Source: Cryptomeria japonica (lineage: Eukaryota; Streptophyta; Pinopsida; Cupressales; Cupressaceae). Taken from it: a stretch of DNA of 64,000 nt. This document shows, piece after piece, positions 23,101 through 34,700 of this stretch. The first letter of the stretch is position 1. Each line of letters opens with the position of its first letter. The stretch is taken from the NCBI RefSeq assembly GCF_030272615.1, contig NC_081411.1, forward strand, positions 156,698,971 to 156,762,970. Direction: 5' to 3'. Below the pieces are notes generated by a model. It was not told where the DNA came from. It saw only the letters and a program-made list of their open reading frames with translations, and did not search any database. Position numbers and translations under genes: made by a program.

Positions 23101-26100
23101 AATAAGGTCTCCTTACCTTCAGTTTGTTCCACAAAGTCATTAAAATTTATAGCTTGAGCCTGATAATGATCAGCACACCGTAAGAAGTTCAGCAGATCTG
23201 CATCATCTTGAAACACTTACCAATTATACAAGTTGTCAGGAACAGATGGTCTCACTTTCATTTCCACTTCAGATATCCCAGTTAGCGTTATATCATTACC
23301 TTTTAGTGCAATACTTGCTAGAAAATCTGCCATGATGTTCTTTGATCTATCTATCCAGGTTATCTGAAAAGCATCAAAAAGCTCCATGGTATCCCATACA
23401 ACATTCCTGTATTGTTTCAGTCTTAAATGCTTCGAGGCATATCTCTCCTTTACTTGTGAGACTATTAATTCTGAATCACCAAAGACACTTATCAACTTGA
23501 TTCCATGTTTGACTGCTATGTTAAGACCAGTGAGTAGGGCTTCATATTCAGTAATGTTGTTTGTACATTCAAATAACAACTTGAAAGAATACTTGTAGGT
23601 TTCTCCTGTAGGTGAAATAAAAAGGATTCCAGCCCCACTCCCTTCTTTGCTACAAGACCCATCAAAGAACATCTTCCATATCTGACCATCATTTTCAGTT
23701 AGACATGACTCAATGGGGATCCACTCTTTAAATTTAGGTTTTGTCAACTGTACCTGGAAGTTGTCCATATCAGTTTGTAAAAAACATACTTGGTTCACTG
23801 TTCCTTCCATGTCTTCTATGATATATGTGGACCGAGGCTCCCTGTCAATTTTTATTTCCTGTCCATTTATTGGAATCGTAGCATAAGACAAATCTAGCTG
23901 CACATATCCACCAATCATATTCGACCATTGTCTAGACAACAACATTCCATAGTTTGGTGGAACATCTACCACCGTGATATCTGTTTTATATGATGCTTCT
24001 GGACAGGCTGCTAATCTGAACTCTACATTCTTCATGACACCAACCACTGGGACTGATCTATTGTCCATGGCATAGCATTTTCCAAAGGTAGTATCTACTT
24101 CCAATCCTAATTCTTTCATCACCCCAACAGGCATGACATTTATGGCTGCTCCTGAATCAATCATACAATTCTTTACCCTTTTGTTGTTTATCACCAAAGT
24201 GAGGTAAAATGGGTCTACTTGTGTTGGATTTTTAGTTATAGTGGACCCTAAGTATATAACTGGAGCCATTTGTTCATTACTGCCACCTGTTGGGACTTCT
24301 CATTTCTGTTCATTAACCTTCCCTTCTTGGACACCTGAAATCATCTCCAAAGTTTTTTCCCTATATTCAGGAAACCTCATGATTTCCATTAATGGGACAG
24401 AAACTTTTAATTGTGTTAGTGCAGCTGAGATATCAAATGAGGTAGATTGCTGTGATGAAAGAGTTTTTACCGTTTCTTTCTTTTGAACATCAGGACCCTG
24501 ATTACCATCTTGCTTAGCCTTAGTTGCCTTATTCATTTGCTTAAGTGCTTCATCGTTTTCTTTCATGAAAAGACTAGCAGGTTTACCTTGTTCTGGATTC
24601 ACCATCCTGTTTCTTAAGTCATAAGTCCTTTTTGCTTGTGCAACAGCATAAGCTGTAATTTTTCTTTTCTCTTCTTCAGTAGGGACTCTGAGTTTGACAC
24701 TTTCATTTTTACTGGTGGTCACAGGTAAAACAGAGCACTGATCAATATTTATAGAATCTGACCTTCCTTCCTGACTAAATGACATCATATTAATAGTTGA
24801 ATCATCCACATGATCTTCCTAGCTATCATTTTCCTCTTGCAACCCTCTTGCTACTGCACACAAAGAGGAAGCGTGTGGCATATTGCAAGCATAGCACCAC
24901 ATGTCATCATCTTGAGTATAATTTACTGCTCTTTTTAAAGGATCTGGAATTTGTTGATTGTCTCTGTGGTTCCTTTCTACTGGTTTTCCATCCTTCCATG
25001 TAGTGTTATAAGGCATGTCATGTAGTCTAGGTCTCTCAGGACGGTAGTATTGCTGCTTCTCTGTTTTGTTTACTCTTACAGATAAATCTTTTAGGGCATT
25101 TAAAACTTTGTCAAGCTTATCTTCATCCCTATTGGCCTTGGGTGCTTTAGGATTGTACAATCTTGCATCCTCTCTTTTTCCAACCTTACCAGCAGCCTTT
25201 CTATTGTTCTCTATAACAATGGCATCTTTCATAACATCTCGGAGGTCTCTTGGGTTTCTGGTTCTCAACTCATAGTTTGTTTTGCTGTCATAAGCATTGA
25301 TATAGTACAGAATGCTCACTTCAGGTACTGGTTTCATTCTATTAGGGATTTTGTTCAGAACCCTATTGAATCTTTTGTTAAAGTCAATTACTGATTCATT
25401 TTGCTCTTTCTTAATGCTGATGATTTCATGCAAAGCAAACTCTGGACTATTATGGTCTCCATATTGTTCCAGGAACATTTCTTTGAATTCGGCAAGATTT
25501 CCAATGGATGCATCAGGCAATGTTCTAAACCAATCTCTCGCATCTTCTATTAATGACTGCTTAAACAACCTGATCTTGACATCCTCATATGGCAAACCAA
25601 AATCCTCAATTACTGCATCAAAGGCTTTGCAATGAGCCTCACCTGAAACTGCATTACTTCTTGTGAACTTTGGTATTGCTGTCTTGATTTCATTTCGGAT
25701 GGGATATGGATACATCATCATTCCTGAAAAATCAAACTGCCTCATTTGTTCCATATTTATTAGTCCATGCCCTCCATGAGGATTCACAAAGTTTTGGTTC
25801 ATATTACCATACAAGGGCATTTGGTTTTGATAAGGAGGAGGGTATTGATTCTGGTGTTGATACTGAAACTGATTAGGGGGTGGATGTTGGTTATAAAATT
25901 GACCAGGAGGTGGATACTGATTATGAGGGATGAAGCCTGTATGTGAGTTTTGCTGGACTGGTGGTGCACCTGATTGCACATGATCATCCCTCTTGTTACC
26001 AAACAGAGGGTTCTCATAAGCTTTGAAATCGTTACTCTTTGTTCTACCCACTCCCTGAGCATATGTTTTCTTGTAGTTGTTTACATCTTTATTAAAGTCA

Positions 26101-26537
26101 TCCTCACCAACATTTATGCCCAACTTGGCACACAGTTCCAAACATTCCTGAGTCCTTCCTGAATCTCTCATCTCAGCAGCTGCCTCCATCATTTGTCTGG
26201 TTAAATCTGTAAATCTATCTGCAGGATCTGCCATACCTGATCCGGATGGAGGTGGTGTATATTGTCTGGACCGTGCTTCATGATTTTCAAAACCAGGGGG
26301 AATTTGGCATCGCCCCTTTTGAGCTTTATATGCCGCAACCAAATCTTCGTTCATCGGGCTTGAAGTTGTGGTTCTATCTTGTTCCTTTAAGGGCGAGTGT
26401 TGGCTACTTTCATGTTTATACTGGTCGTATCTTTCTCTCATGGAATCATTCATGGGTTCTTTATTTTTGTTCCTTCGTTGTGGGAAATCTAATTGGGATA
26501 AAGATTGTCCTTTCGCAACCGATCTTGTCCCGTGCAT
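20199..26537 (-). pseudogene. gag-pol polyprotein of array C, copy 1 (four stops)
   Basis: It has the same 2113-codon frame (stop included) as copy 2 with no indels. It is broken by stops at codon 573 (24819-24821, TAT to TAG after the gag zinc knuckle), codon 746 (24300-24302, CGA to TGA), codon 1107 (23217-23219, CAA to TAA, between aRNase H and RT) and codon 1479 (22101-22103, TGA, end of RT). The last one is shared with copy 2. The other three are intact in copy 2. Domain order and catalytic residues are as described for copy 2. Integrase and RNase H (20199-22076) are open. The protein would be made on the genomic RNA of the element and processed by its own protease. Confidence 0.92.
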
Positions 26538-26634
26538 TGAAATTCTTATTTCAGAGTCGCCACCTCTTTTCTAGAGGATATGAATTGTTTTATTTCTTCT
26601 GAGCTCTTTCCCACAGCAGAGTTTTTATAATTCT

Positions 26635-26652
26635 TCCCCAGCAGAGTTGCCA
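26635..26652 (-). other. Primer binding site of copy 1 (tRNA-Arg-type)
   Basis: The minus strand reads TGGCAACTCTGCTGGGGA, 3 bp inside LTR 2. It resembles the TGGCGACTC...GGGGA primer site that Ogre-type elements pair with arginine tRNA (recalled family knowledge). It differs by one base from TGGCGACTCTGCTGGGGA. Confidence 0.7.
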
Positions 26653-27554
26653 ATCTGTTGGGTCTCAAATCAATAGATTGGAAGGGTTCTAAGGAAATGC
26701 CAACTCCTATGATTAAACCCTCCAATTGACTTGGCCAACTTATAGAGTGAACCTATTTAGTTACTAACTCTCTCTCTTTAGGCTCTGCAGGACCTAGGCG
26801 GGTATACCTATTCACTGAATGTCTCCAATAAACAGTGCCTTTTATAGCAGATATGTTATCCTATTTTGATATCTCCTGATCTTGAAATGGCATGAGTTCC
26901 TTGAATGGAGATATAGCAGACGAGTTCAAGATTGTTATTTTGTTTTATGTTTCTTAATTACTCCTGTAGCTGTCGAAATGACTAATTATGAAAAGAAATG
27001 ATAAATATAACTTGAGACTTTAGCCAGTGCCTTCTTTACTGCATGGGTTATAGAGTCATTACAATTTTCTTTAGGACTTGTAGTGCGAATCTGTGAGACA
27101 GTTTTTTAACTCATCCCTTATGAACCTGTCAGTTACTATTTCTTTCAAAACCAAATGAATGCTTATATTATGTGCTGATTGAGTGAATTTAACCCTACCC
27201 TTAAGGGACCAGTCAATTAAGCTTTGCAAGGAACAATTACAATCCGCATGCAAAACTTTTGTTGCAACATTATAACCTAAAGCATAGATTTGATCTTAAG
27301 AATATGAATAACCTTATCTTTATCAGATAATATCACAGACGATTGCCAAAAGAAAATGAAATAATCCACAACACATATGCAGGGAAACATTTGATCAAGA
27401 TTTGTATTCCATTGAAGTTCGTATACAAAAGACTTACAGGCTGTCGTTCTTTCGCTCTTAATCCTATCTAATAATATCTTTACATTACAAAAATCATTCT
27501 CATATATGTATGAGGACGAAAGATTTTCACGAAGAGACACGACTTTTCAAAATA

Positions 27555-30500
27555 TTAGTCGTTAACTCGAGTGTTTCTAAACTTAAGCAAAAAGAGATTC
27601 AAAAGCCCCAAATGATGAATGTAATCATCGTCTTTGAATGTCCTGATTCGAGGCATTTGCTTTTTTAATTCATCCCCTAGCGTCAGGTACTTGAATATCA
27701 TCTGGTTGACGGTAGGGGCCATATCCTTACTCCGATCAATTTCTGACAAGGCCCAATCCTTGATGCTGACAAGCTCCTTTCGCAAATCCTCCAAGGTTAT
27801 TACCTCTCCTTCCTTGTAGACGGAAGGCATTCCAACGGGTTTTTCATCATCTAATTCTTTTAAATCTCTTCTCAGCATATCCTCGAATTTGACATGATTA
27901 TCCATATACGCGTTACCTTCAGCCTTTTCTTCTGGCGTCATGGAATCGTCATTGCTTAGCACTCCCTACAATCATGCTCTTAACCACTCATGCTCTGTTA
28001 GCGCTTTTATTGTTCCATTGTAAACTATCCAATATGGTTCGACCTGTAAGAGCATGGTGTTAAACCGATGTCCTATGATGTCATTGACCAATTTGTCCAT
28101 CTTTTGCTGGATATTGTCTGCGCGTTTATTGGCCTTCTCTGCCTGATATTTCCAGTACAGGGCATCAGAGACGTCATCCAAGCTGCGTCCTGCGGGGTAT
28201 GAGGTGTATTCGCTGATAGGAGTCCCCGTTTCTAGTTGCAATACCTTTGCTTGCAGCTTCTGGTTTTCTTCCTTGGATTTTTCATATAATCCCTTGTATG
28301 TAATGTTCTCTCTGACCAGAAACTCTGTCTGGTCCAAGTTCAATCTTGCAACATCCAGGTTGAGCTTTGCGGTGACCCTAGGATCAGTCTTTCCAACCTG
28401 ATGAACCATGAGATGCCCAAAGGTTTCTTCTATATCCACAATGATTCGCCTCTTCCCTTTTGGATATAGTGCCCACTGTAGGAGAGCCTTTTTGTCTAGA
28501 TCATATCCAGAGCCTAGGAACAGTTTATCTACCTCCTGGAGAAATACCTGCTGATTCAAATCTTGTTTCTTCAAAAAGCCATCAAATAAGAGTGCTGAGT
28601 TGATATCCCAACCAGAGAAGATGATCACACCGGCCTCTTTTAATAATTTCCTCCCCTTTTCAGGAGTCATATCTTTCATGAGGACATCAATTTCATCCTG
28701 TAATCTCTTCATCTGTTCTTCCTCTGGTTTTCCAGCCATGCTTCGTTTGACATGAGCCCCTTTGTATTGATATAGAAATGAGAGGAATTCCCTAGAGGAG
28801 GCGAATCCATCATCAGCAATGAAGTCCTCATGCTCAGTCATTCTTATGTCAACAACATCTTTGATGTTGATTTCTCCTGTGTCCATGTTCATTTCTGTTT
28901 CGAAACTAGGAGGATAATCCTCTCGAGGAGAATCAGGTGGGATACTACTGGCGGTTGATTTTGGTGACATGTGAGCTAGGGGCTGACTGTCTCTTTCAGT
29001 ATTAATGAAGCGAAGGAATTGTGAAGGAACTCTGTGCATAATTTCAGCTTCATGTTGAAGCAGCCTTTTAGCTACCTCTAGAGGATCTTGGAGATTTCCA
29101 ATTAGGTCTCCATCTATCATTCCCCTTGCCCTTTTCCATTTGTAGGCCTCCCAGACTAACTCACTCTTTCCTTTTAAAACTTTGGCCTCCTCTCGCTCAA
29201 GGTTCTTAATTAGGTCATCTGGCATTTTGGCCATATGCATCCCAGCTTTGAGTTTCTGTGAGACTCTGGCAGCTTTTATATATCCTTCGGGATCAAAATT
29301 CTCCCTAGGCTCACCCAGAGTCATGCCATAGTAATTTAATTTATTCTGTAATAAATGATAACTCTTTGAACTTTTGACAATGAAATCAGAGAAAACTAAT
29401 AGACCTGGAACAATAGATTGTTTACCAAAATCAGTTAAATGTTTAGCACTGACAATAGACAATTGCCTTATAATCTCCAAGCTAGCCACTCTGTCTGGCA
29501 CTGTAATTGGAAGCATGTGTGGTTGCCCTTCATATCCAAATACCCTTCTCTCTGTGTGATTATCATGGCAATACCAATCACCCCAATTATGTTCAATCTG
29601 TGATTCTGGAGAGAAATCCTTTGGCCTGAGGAACCTCTTAATTTCAGGGGACAAAGTATAATCCCTGCGTTGTCCAAAAGCTGCACTGAGAGGTTTCACA
29701 AAGTATTCTTGAAAATGCCAATATTGGTTGTTCATAAACCTCTGGTCCCATGCTGATACCCACAACTGAACCGGCTTCTTCAGACCATTCTTATCATAAG
29801 ACCTGATGCTGAACTCATCTGGCCAGAAGTTAATTTCTTGTCCACAATAAAGAAGAATATGCATTAGCATGGAGTATAATGAAAAGTGAACATTCACAAG
29901 GTCTCCTTTCATTTTTTCCAGCCCATGATTCAAGGTATCCGCAACATAAGTAGCAAAATCAAATGACCTAGGGTCTTTTGATTGAATATCAGCACACAGA
30001 ACCATAATCCCAACATCCATGAGTGGATGAGCCTCTATGCCTAGTACTTGGGCTGCAGTATAATACGTATATTTGAAATATGGATGGAAGTGGTTGACAT
30101 CAAATGGAACCTTGTCACTTTTTCCAAACTGAACAAATGACCCACCCACTTTTGGCCTGTGAACAAGTAGCCTCCAAGTCCTGTAGATATTTTCCAAACT
30201 AAAGAATTCCTGTGAAAGTTTCTTCATATCGATGCTTTCCTCGACTTCCCAGTCTAGATCAAAAACCATATCAATAGTCTGCTTGTTGATTACTACTAAT
30301 GTATTCCCTCTGTAATCACATATGGTTTTAGTTCTCGGGTTGTAGCAATTTACCAGAGCTTTCATTAATTCTACGTCTACAAATACATTTGGAACTACTA
30401 ACTTGCCTAAGTTCCTTTTCCACAGATTACTAATGGGTTCGGGTGCATCCCTTCTTTTGTAACCAAACAAAAATAACTCATGCCCTCTTATCTCAGTCCA

Positions 30501-30728
30501 AATGTCTCCTAGATTTTCAAATTTGTCCTCTAATCCTTCTTCTTCACTTTTAATCTTCTTGGACCTTACACTAGACGATGGACACTGGTCTAATAAGTCC
30601 TGAGTCAAAGCTCTCCCTTCTTTCTTCTGTCTCTTGGGCTTCTCTTCAGGGTTTAACTCTTTTCCTTTCCTACTCTTTTTAGAAGAAGAAGATGAAGGTT
30701 CCATAGTTACAGTAAATAAGAGAGACAA
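27555..30728 (-). pseudogene. LTR-borne ORF, copy 2 (918 codons open, two stops near the end)
   Basis: The reconstructed product is 1057 residues. It reads open from 30728 to 27972, then has TGA and TAG at codons 919 and 921, then continues open to 27555. The start may be the ninth codon (MEPSSSSS). Residues 10-45 are basic and NLS-like (KKSRKGKEL, KPKRQKKEGR). Residues of about 60-330 form a globular region with LMKALVNCYNPRTKT, a TIDMVFDLDWEVEE block and SFDFATYVADTLNHGLEKMK followed by a hydrophobic LYSMLMHILLYCG helix. This resembles the plant-mobile-domain fold and ORF2 of elements B and D. Residues of about 800-900 are coiled-coil-like. Function is unknown. Lying wholly inside the LTR, it exists in every LTR copy and could be expressed even from a solo LTR (inference). 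Confidence 0.82.
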
Positions 30729-31001
30729 TACTTACTTGGTAGAATGCTCAACTCTTCTGGTTATCGTTTGCAAATCTCTGCAAGTTCTTCACAGCTTTCA
30801 ATCTCTTAGCATCGATCTGATTCTTACGAAAATTCACTCAGCTTAACTGTAATTGAATGGGCAACTTGTGTATAGTTAATGTTCTGCATCTGTAACGGCT
30901 ACTCAAGTGTTTTAAATTTAATTGCAGATGTGACACTTTTCAACTGGGCCTTTAATTCCTTCGCGGGAAGTACAGTCCGCTCAAAGTGCGCGCGTTTCAA
31001 A

Positions 31002-31527
31002 TTATCGATGAAACCCCTATCTTCGGCCGAGTGTTTGAATCTTCCATCGAAAGCTCATTCTCTTCGATAATATTGTTTCGGTGAAAAACTTACGTCGAGA
31101 AGCCGCTTTTAAGACTCATCGAAATTACTTTTTCATCGATAGTCTCCCTTTTCGACAAGTTGCTCGTGAGTTTCATCGATGCCATACTTTCGATGAGTTT
31201 CTTTCTTCGATGAAGGCTTATGAGTGTTCATCAATATCCCCTTTTTCATCGATATCCTTTTTATCGATGAAACAGCTTTTCTTTTGTTCGACACCACGTT
31301 CATCGATGAAACTTGCATTTCGATGAATGTCTCTTGAGTTTCCTCGGTAACGATATTTCTTCGAAATCACCTTTTGCCTTTTCGCCTTTTGCTTTTACCT
31401 TTTCGATGAAACCTGGGGTATCGATGAGCGGTTTCTTGCATTCATCGAAGGTAACTTCTTGCCGAAACACCTTTGCTTAATGTTTTACATGCCCTGTGTC
31501 GATGAAAATGCTCTTTCGATGAAACTT
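31002..31527 (-). promoter_or_regulatory. TCGATGAA motif array in LTR 2
   Basis: It is the counterpart of 19420-19945 with nearly identical sequence. One motif is altered (ATCAATATCC in place of ATCGATATCC near 31230). Confidence 0.5.
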
Positions 31528-31780
31528 CTCCTGCAGTGCTCGATACAGCTTACTGGCCGAAATATCCATTAGTCTTCATGCTTATGGAAACATATATTAT
31601 TATTTTTTTTTTTTTTATTATATTTTTTCTTAAAAAATAGTGCTCAACAGCGGCTCTGACTGAGGATGAAGGCATTCTGAATTATGCCTTCAAGAATCCA
31701 GAATCTCTGGTTAGCGCAGATATGATGGTATTTACAATGGAAATGGATCCTACCCTACTGTACAGGTGATGCAGAGTGCT

Positions 31781-34700
31781 TCAGGAGAAGAAGTTCTTTA
31801 AGAACTGCCCATGTACTGGTAATTCTTGGACCTCCCCTGTCGCGTTTTGGAGCAAATAAGAATCCTCCCCCCCTTTGTCTATGATCACATATGGGCCGAT
31901 CCATAAGGCTTCAAATTTACCATGCTTGCCTTTGTCTTGACTCCTGGCATTCCACATTAAAACCCAGTCTCCTACACAAAATTTCCTGTTAGATGTCCTC
32001 TTGTCATACAACCTCTTCATTTGATTCTGAATCCTGATATTTTGCCTTTGAGCTTCTGCCCTGACTTCATCAAGTTCTACTAGCTGCATTATTCTTTCTT
32101 GTGATGGATCTTCAACATCTATTTCTTCTTGAATCATAAATCTATGTACAGGTAGAAGATTATCCAAAGGTAGTCTGGCCCTTTTGCCATAAACCAATTC
32201 AAATGGAGATTTCCCTGTGGATTTTTTCACAGTTATCCTGTCTGCCCATAATGCAAGATTCAACTTTGAGTCCCATGCTTTTTTGTTCTGCCCCAGCATC
32301 TTTTTAATGATCTTCAGGATGTTCTTGTTGCTTGATTCAGCTTGCCCATTCCCCTGGGGGTGATAAGGAGAAGAATGTGATATCTTAATGCCATATTCAT
32401 CACAAAAATTGTTGAATTCCTCTGATCTAAAAGACATGCCATTATCTGAGATGATTCTTGCAGGAACACCAAACCTAGTAATAATGTTCTCCATTAAGAA
32501 TTTTATCACCACCTTGCTAGTGGCCTGTTTGGTAGATATTGCCTCCACCCATTTGGTAAAATAATCTGTAGCAACCAATATCCATCTGTGTCCTCCACTG
32601 GATTTTTCTGATATTTCCCCTATAAAGTCAATTCCCCACTGTTGGAATGGTTCCTCAGTCAACATTGGTCTCAACGGGAGTGATCCTTGATACTTTGTTT
32701 TGCTTGAGAACTTTTGACAAGCTTCGCATTTTCTCACATATCTATAGGAATCATTGAAGACACATGGCCAATAATATTCGGCTCTCAATATTTTATGTGT
32801 TGTAGTTTTAGCTGAGAAATGGCCACCACAAACCCCATCATGCATTTCGTGAAGAACCTTGTCTGCCTGGTAGTTGTCCAGACACAATAACAATATCCCA
32901 TCTCTATTTTTCCAGTATAAGTCCCCATTTATAATCACATACCTTGCTGATTTTAACTTCAAAGCTCTCTTCTGACTATCGGTCATAGCATCTGGACACT
33001 TTAAGTGCTTAAGGTAATACATGATATCAGTGTACCATGATGTTTTCTCAATACTGAAATTAGCTTCTTCCCATCCAACCTGATTCACATCAGACTCTTC
33101 AATTTCAGTTCCTGTCATGAGTTTGGCCAGTCCTTGTCCTTTGATAACCTGTGAAATCTTAAGTTCAATGTTAAATTCTTGTATCTGATTGATCCATTTG
33201 CATCTTTTGCCCGTGACCTCAGTTTGTCTGAAGATATCTTTTACTACTGCATTGGGGACATAAGCAATAACTTCGGCCCCTACTAAGTATGGCCTGAATT
33301 GTTTTACTGCTTTGACCAGAGCATAGGCCTGCTTTTCATTTATTTCATATTTTACTTCTGAAGGGCTTAAAGATTTGCTAAAGTATGCAATGGGCTGCTC
33401 ATATCCCTCTGAATTTTTCTGTAACAACACTGCTGCTATAGTATGACAAGAAGCAAATGAAAATATCATAAATGGTTTGCCAAAATCTGGGGAAATCAGT
33501 ACTGGTGCCTCAGAAATTGCTCTTTTAATAGCCACAAAGGAATCAATTGCTTCTTCAGTCCAGTCAATTTTTGCCTCTTTCTTCAACATCCTCACTATAG
33601 GTTTCACTATGTCTGCGAAATTCAAAATGAACCTTCTCACAAAATTAATCTGTCCCAAAAATGACTGAATGGCTTTGATAGTTCAGGGGATGGGAACCTC
33701 ATTAATAGCTGCTACCCTTTCAGGGTAAATTCTCACCCCCTCCTTGGATACTATGTGTCCAAGTAGTTTTCCCTCTTCAACACCAAAGTGACATTTCTTG
33801 GGATTCAAGGAAATTCCATATTCTAAGGCTTTTTTAAATATCTTCTCAAGGTGTTCACAATGATCATCAGCTTTCTTCGAGTACGCAGTCAGATCATCCT
33901 GGTATACTACCATGATTATATCAATCAATTCTGCAAAGGCCACATCCATTGCCCTTTGAAAAGTAGCTCCAGCATTGGTCAATCCAAATGGCATTCGTGC
34001 ATAGACATAAGTGCCCCATGGAGTTGTGAAGGCTGTCTTATATTTTTCAGTTTCTCTAACTTTTACCTGATTGTAACCTGAAAATCCATCCATCATGGAC
34101 AGCAACTCACACCCTGTTACCTTCTGTAGCATATTATCCATGTTTGGCAATGGATAGTTATCCTTTAAAGACGATATGTTTAAATTCCTAAAATCTACAC
34201 ATAATCTAATATCCCCATTTTTCTTCCTGACTGGTACCAAGTTAGAAACCCATGTGGAATATCTACATGGTTCTATTATTCCTACATCTTTCATCTTTAT
34301 AATTTCTTCTCTCATTTTTGGTAGCAATGTAGAATTAATTGGTCTCTATTTTTGCCTAAATGGCTTAGCTTCTGGCTTAAGTGGTATCTCATGTTGAAAG
34401 AGATCTTCCCTGTAAGCTTTGAGATCCTCATAAGACCATGCAAACACATGTTTATATCTTTTTAACAAGATTATCAGTTGTTGCCTCATAGTAGGAGTCA
34501 ATTTTTTTCCAATAAAAACATTCTTGGGGGCTTCTTCATTTCCTAGATTGATTTGTTCAACATCACTTTCTTTAACAGCTGACCCTTTGGTTTCAATTAC
34601 ATCTTGAGCATTAAAAGTTCTCTCTAATGCTACCAGGCCTCTTGGTAATTTATTTGACTTCAGTTGTATAATTTCATGTCCAAATAAGGTCTCCTTACCT

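Larger units (their letters stand above)
26656..31649 (-). repeat. LTR 2 of array C (shared central LTR)
   Basis: It is 4994 bp and serves as 3' LTR for the right internal region and 5' LTR for the left one. It has private changes (for example CAATAG for CAACAG near its left end) and also shares changes with LTR 1 only and with LTR 3 only. There is no target duplication at its borders, as expected for an LTR shared by recombination. Confidence 0.93.
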
